In this document: positions 63,668-64,000 of the stretch, in pieces | Position numbering within the stretch: the first letter of the stretch is position 1 | Layout: each line of letters begins with the position of its first letter | Assembly (NCBI RefSeq): GCF_000717055.1 | Contig: NZ_JNXI01000010.1 | Coordinates: forward strand, 179,154-243,153 | DNA from: Streptomyces iakyrus | GTDB lineage: Bacteria; Actinomycetota; Actinomycetes; Streptomycetales; Streptomycetaceae | Length of the DNA: 64,000 bases | Direction: 5' to 3' | The notes under the pieces: generated by a model | Databases searched by the model: none | The model's input: the letters and a program-made list of their open reading frames with translations, nothing else | Told to the model about the DNA's origin: nothing | Position numbers and translations under genes: made by a program

Positions 63668-64000
63668 ATGACGGTCGGGTCGGTACTCCGCGGTGGCCGC
63701 TCCGTGTCACGGACCGGGGCGGCGCTCGTGGTGTTGCTGGCGGCGCTGGTGCACCTCCTGGCCTGTGCCCACGGACCGGCGCCGACCGGGGCGGCACGAG
63801 CCGATGCCATCCTCACTGCTTCCGTGACCCGCGTTCCACCGTCCGAGCCGACCGGTGGAGGACCTGATCGCTCCCTGAGCCGCAGCCACGAACGGCACCC
63901 GCACCGCGTCGAGGAACTCCTCGCCCTCCACCCGGACGCCTGGTGCCCCGACCAGTACAACAACCCCGACAACGTGGCCGCCTACGCCCCGCTCGCCCAC
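63668..64000 (+). pseudogene. Fusion of a His-rich-type membrane protein start to a CysK2-like gene (module C, continues past window)
   Basis: The first 50 codons (TVGSVLRGGRSVSRTGAALV, LLAALVHLLACAHGP) resemble the N-terminus of the membrane protein at 18763. After SRSHERHPH the frame becomes [20 protein letters not shown] then [11 protein letters not shown], the middle of the CysK2-like protein ([20 protein letters not shown] in copy A). About 190 residues of the synthase, including the PLP lysine, are deleted. The frame is open to the edge, but the product should not be active. Confidence 0.78.

Overview
The window is high-GC actinomycete DNA and looks like Streptomyces. Coding sequences have strongly G/C-biased third positions, GTG starts are common, start/stop overlaps (GTGA, ATGA) are frequent, and many products are Streptomyces family proteins (SigE-type ECF sigma factor, CbtA/CbtB, CopC/CopD, DUF305, DUF3105). 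Most genes concern copper, cobalt/nickel, zinc or sulfur. Several genes are broken or chimeric and several families occur two or three times, so this reads as a metal-homeostasis island in a chromosome arm or large plasmid that has been rearranged by recombination.

Positions 1-9300: a 5' part of an ECF sigma gene; a leftward operon of three small exported Met/Pro/acidic-rich proteins, the flavin transferase ApbE and a fused haem/FAD/2Fe-2S reductase; copper ATPase copA and chaperone copZ, divergent from a MerR regulator and sharing a promoter with a 19-bp spacer; and a cyclodipeptide synthase with all catalytic residues. Positions 8698-10623: a cobalamin riboswitch with cbtB-cbtA, next to a histidine-phosphatase-like gene that has lost its catalytic histidines. 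Positions 10800-14550: a leftward set with a BNR-repeat protein, a broken TlpA-like thioredoxin, two tiny membrane proteins and a TVP38 protein.

Positions 14800-20560 form a sulfur block: a CsoR-family-like operator, a 45-residue upstream ORF with adjacent Cys codons, an amino-acid ABC transporter, a class V PLP enzyme, then a His-rich membrane protein, a CysK2-like synthase and a truncated MFS gene. The same module (His-rich membrane protein, CysK2-like, MFS) is complete on the other strand at 32160-29097, upstream of serA, and a fused remnant lies at the right edge (63668-64000). CysK2 of mycobacteria uses O-phosphoserine and thiosulfate, so serA may supply its substrate.

Positions 20750-35151 hold DUF2752 and DUF305 proteins, two extracytoplasmic peptidases, an acetyltransferase, an orphan zinc-binding lipoprotein with a Zur-like box, serA and a VanW protein. 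Positions 35700-40110 are a rightward copper operon (small membrane protein, CopC-CopD fusion, Cys/His protein, DUF3105, DUF305). Positions 40150-46504 are a scar zone: CDF and NiCoT fragments, a cysteine desulfurase fragment, and a biosynthetic remnant with a UbiU/UbiV-like pair, an acyl-CoA dehydrogenase with two amber stops, a flavin reductase and a phosphopantetheinyl transferase. Positions 46547-54615 carry a CDF exporter and a tight operon of copC, copD-CtaG, DsbA-like protein, carbonic anhydrase, DUF3093, a membrane protein and YcnI. Positions 54692-64000 hold a CmtR-like fragment, a frameshifted Tat-exported PLP enzyme, a truncated cbtA, a second CopC-CopD, a SulP transporter with carbonic anhydrase, and small Cys/His-containing exported proteins.
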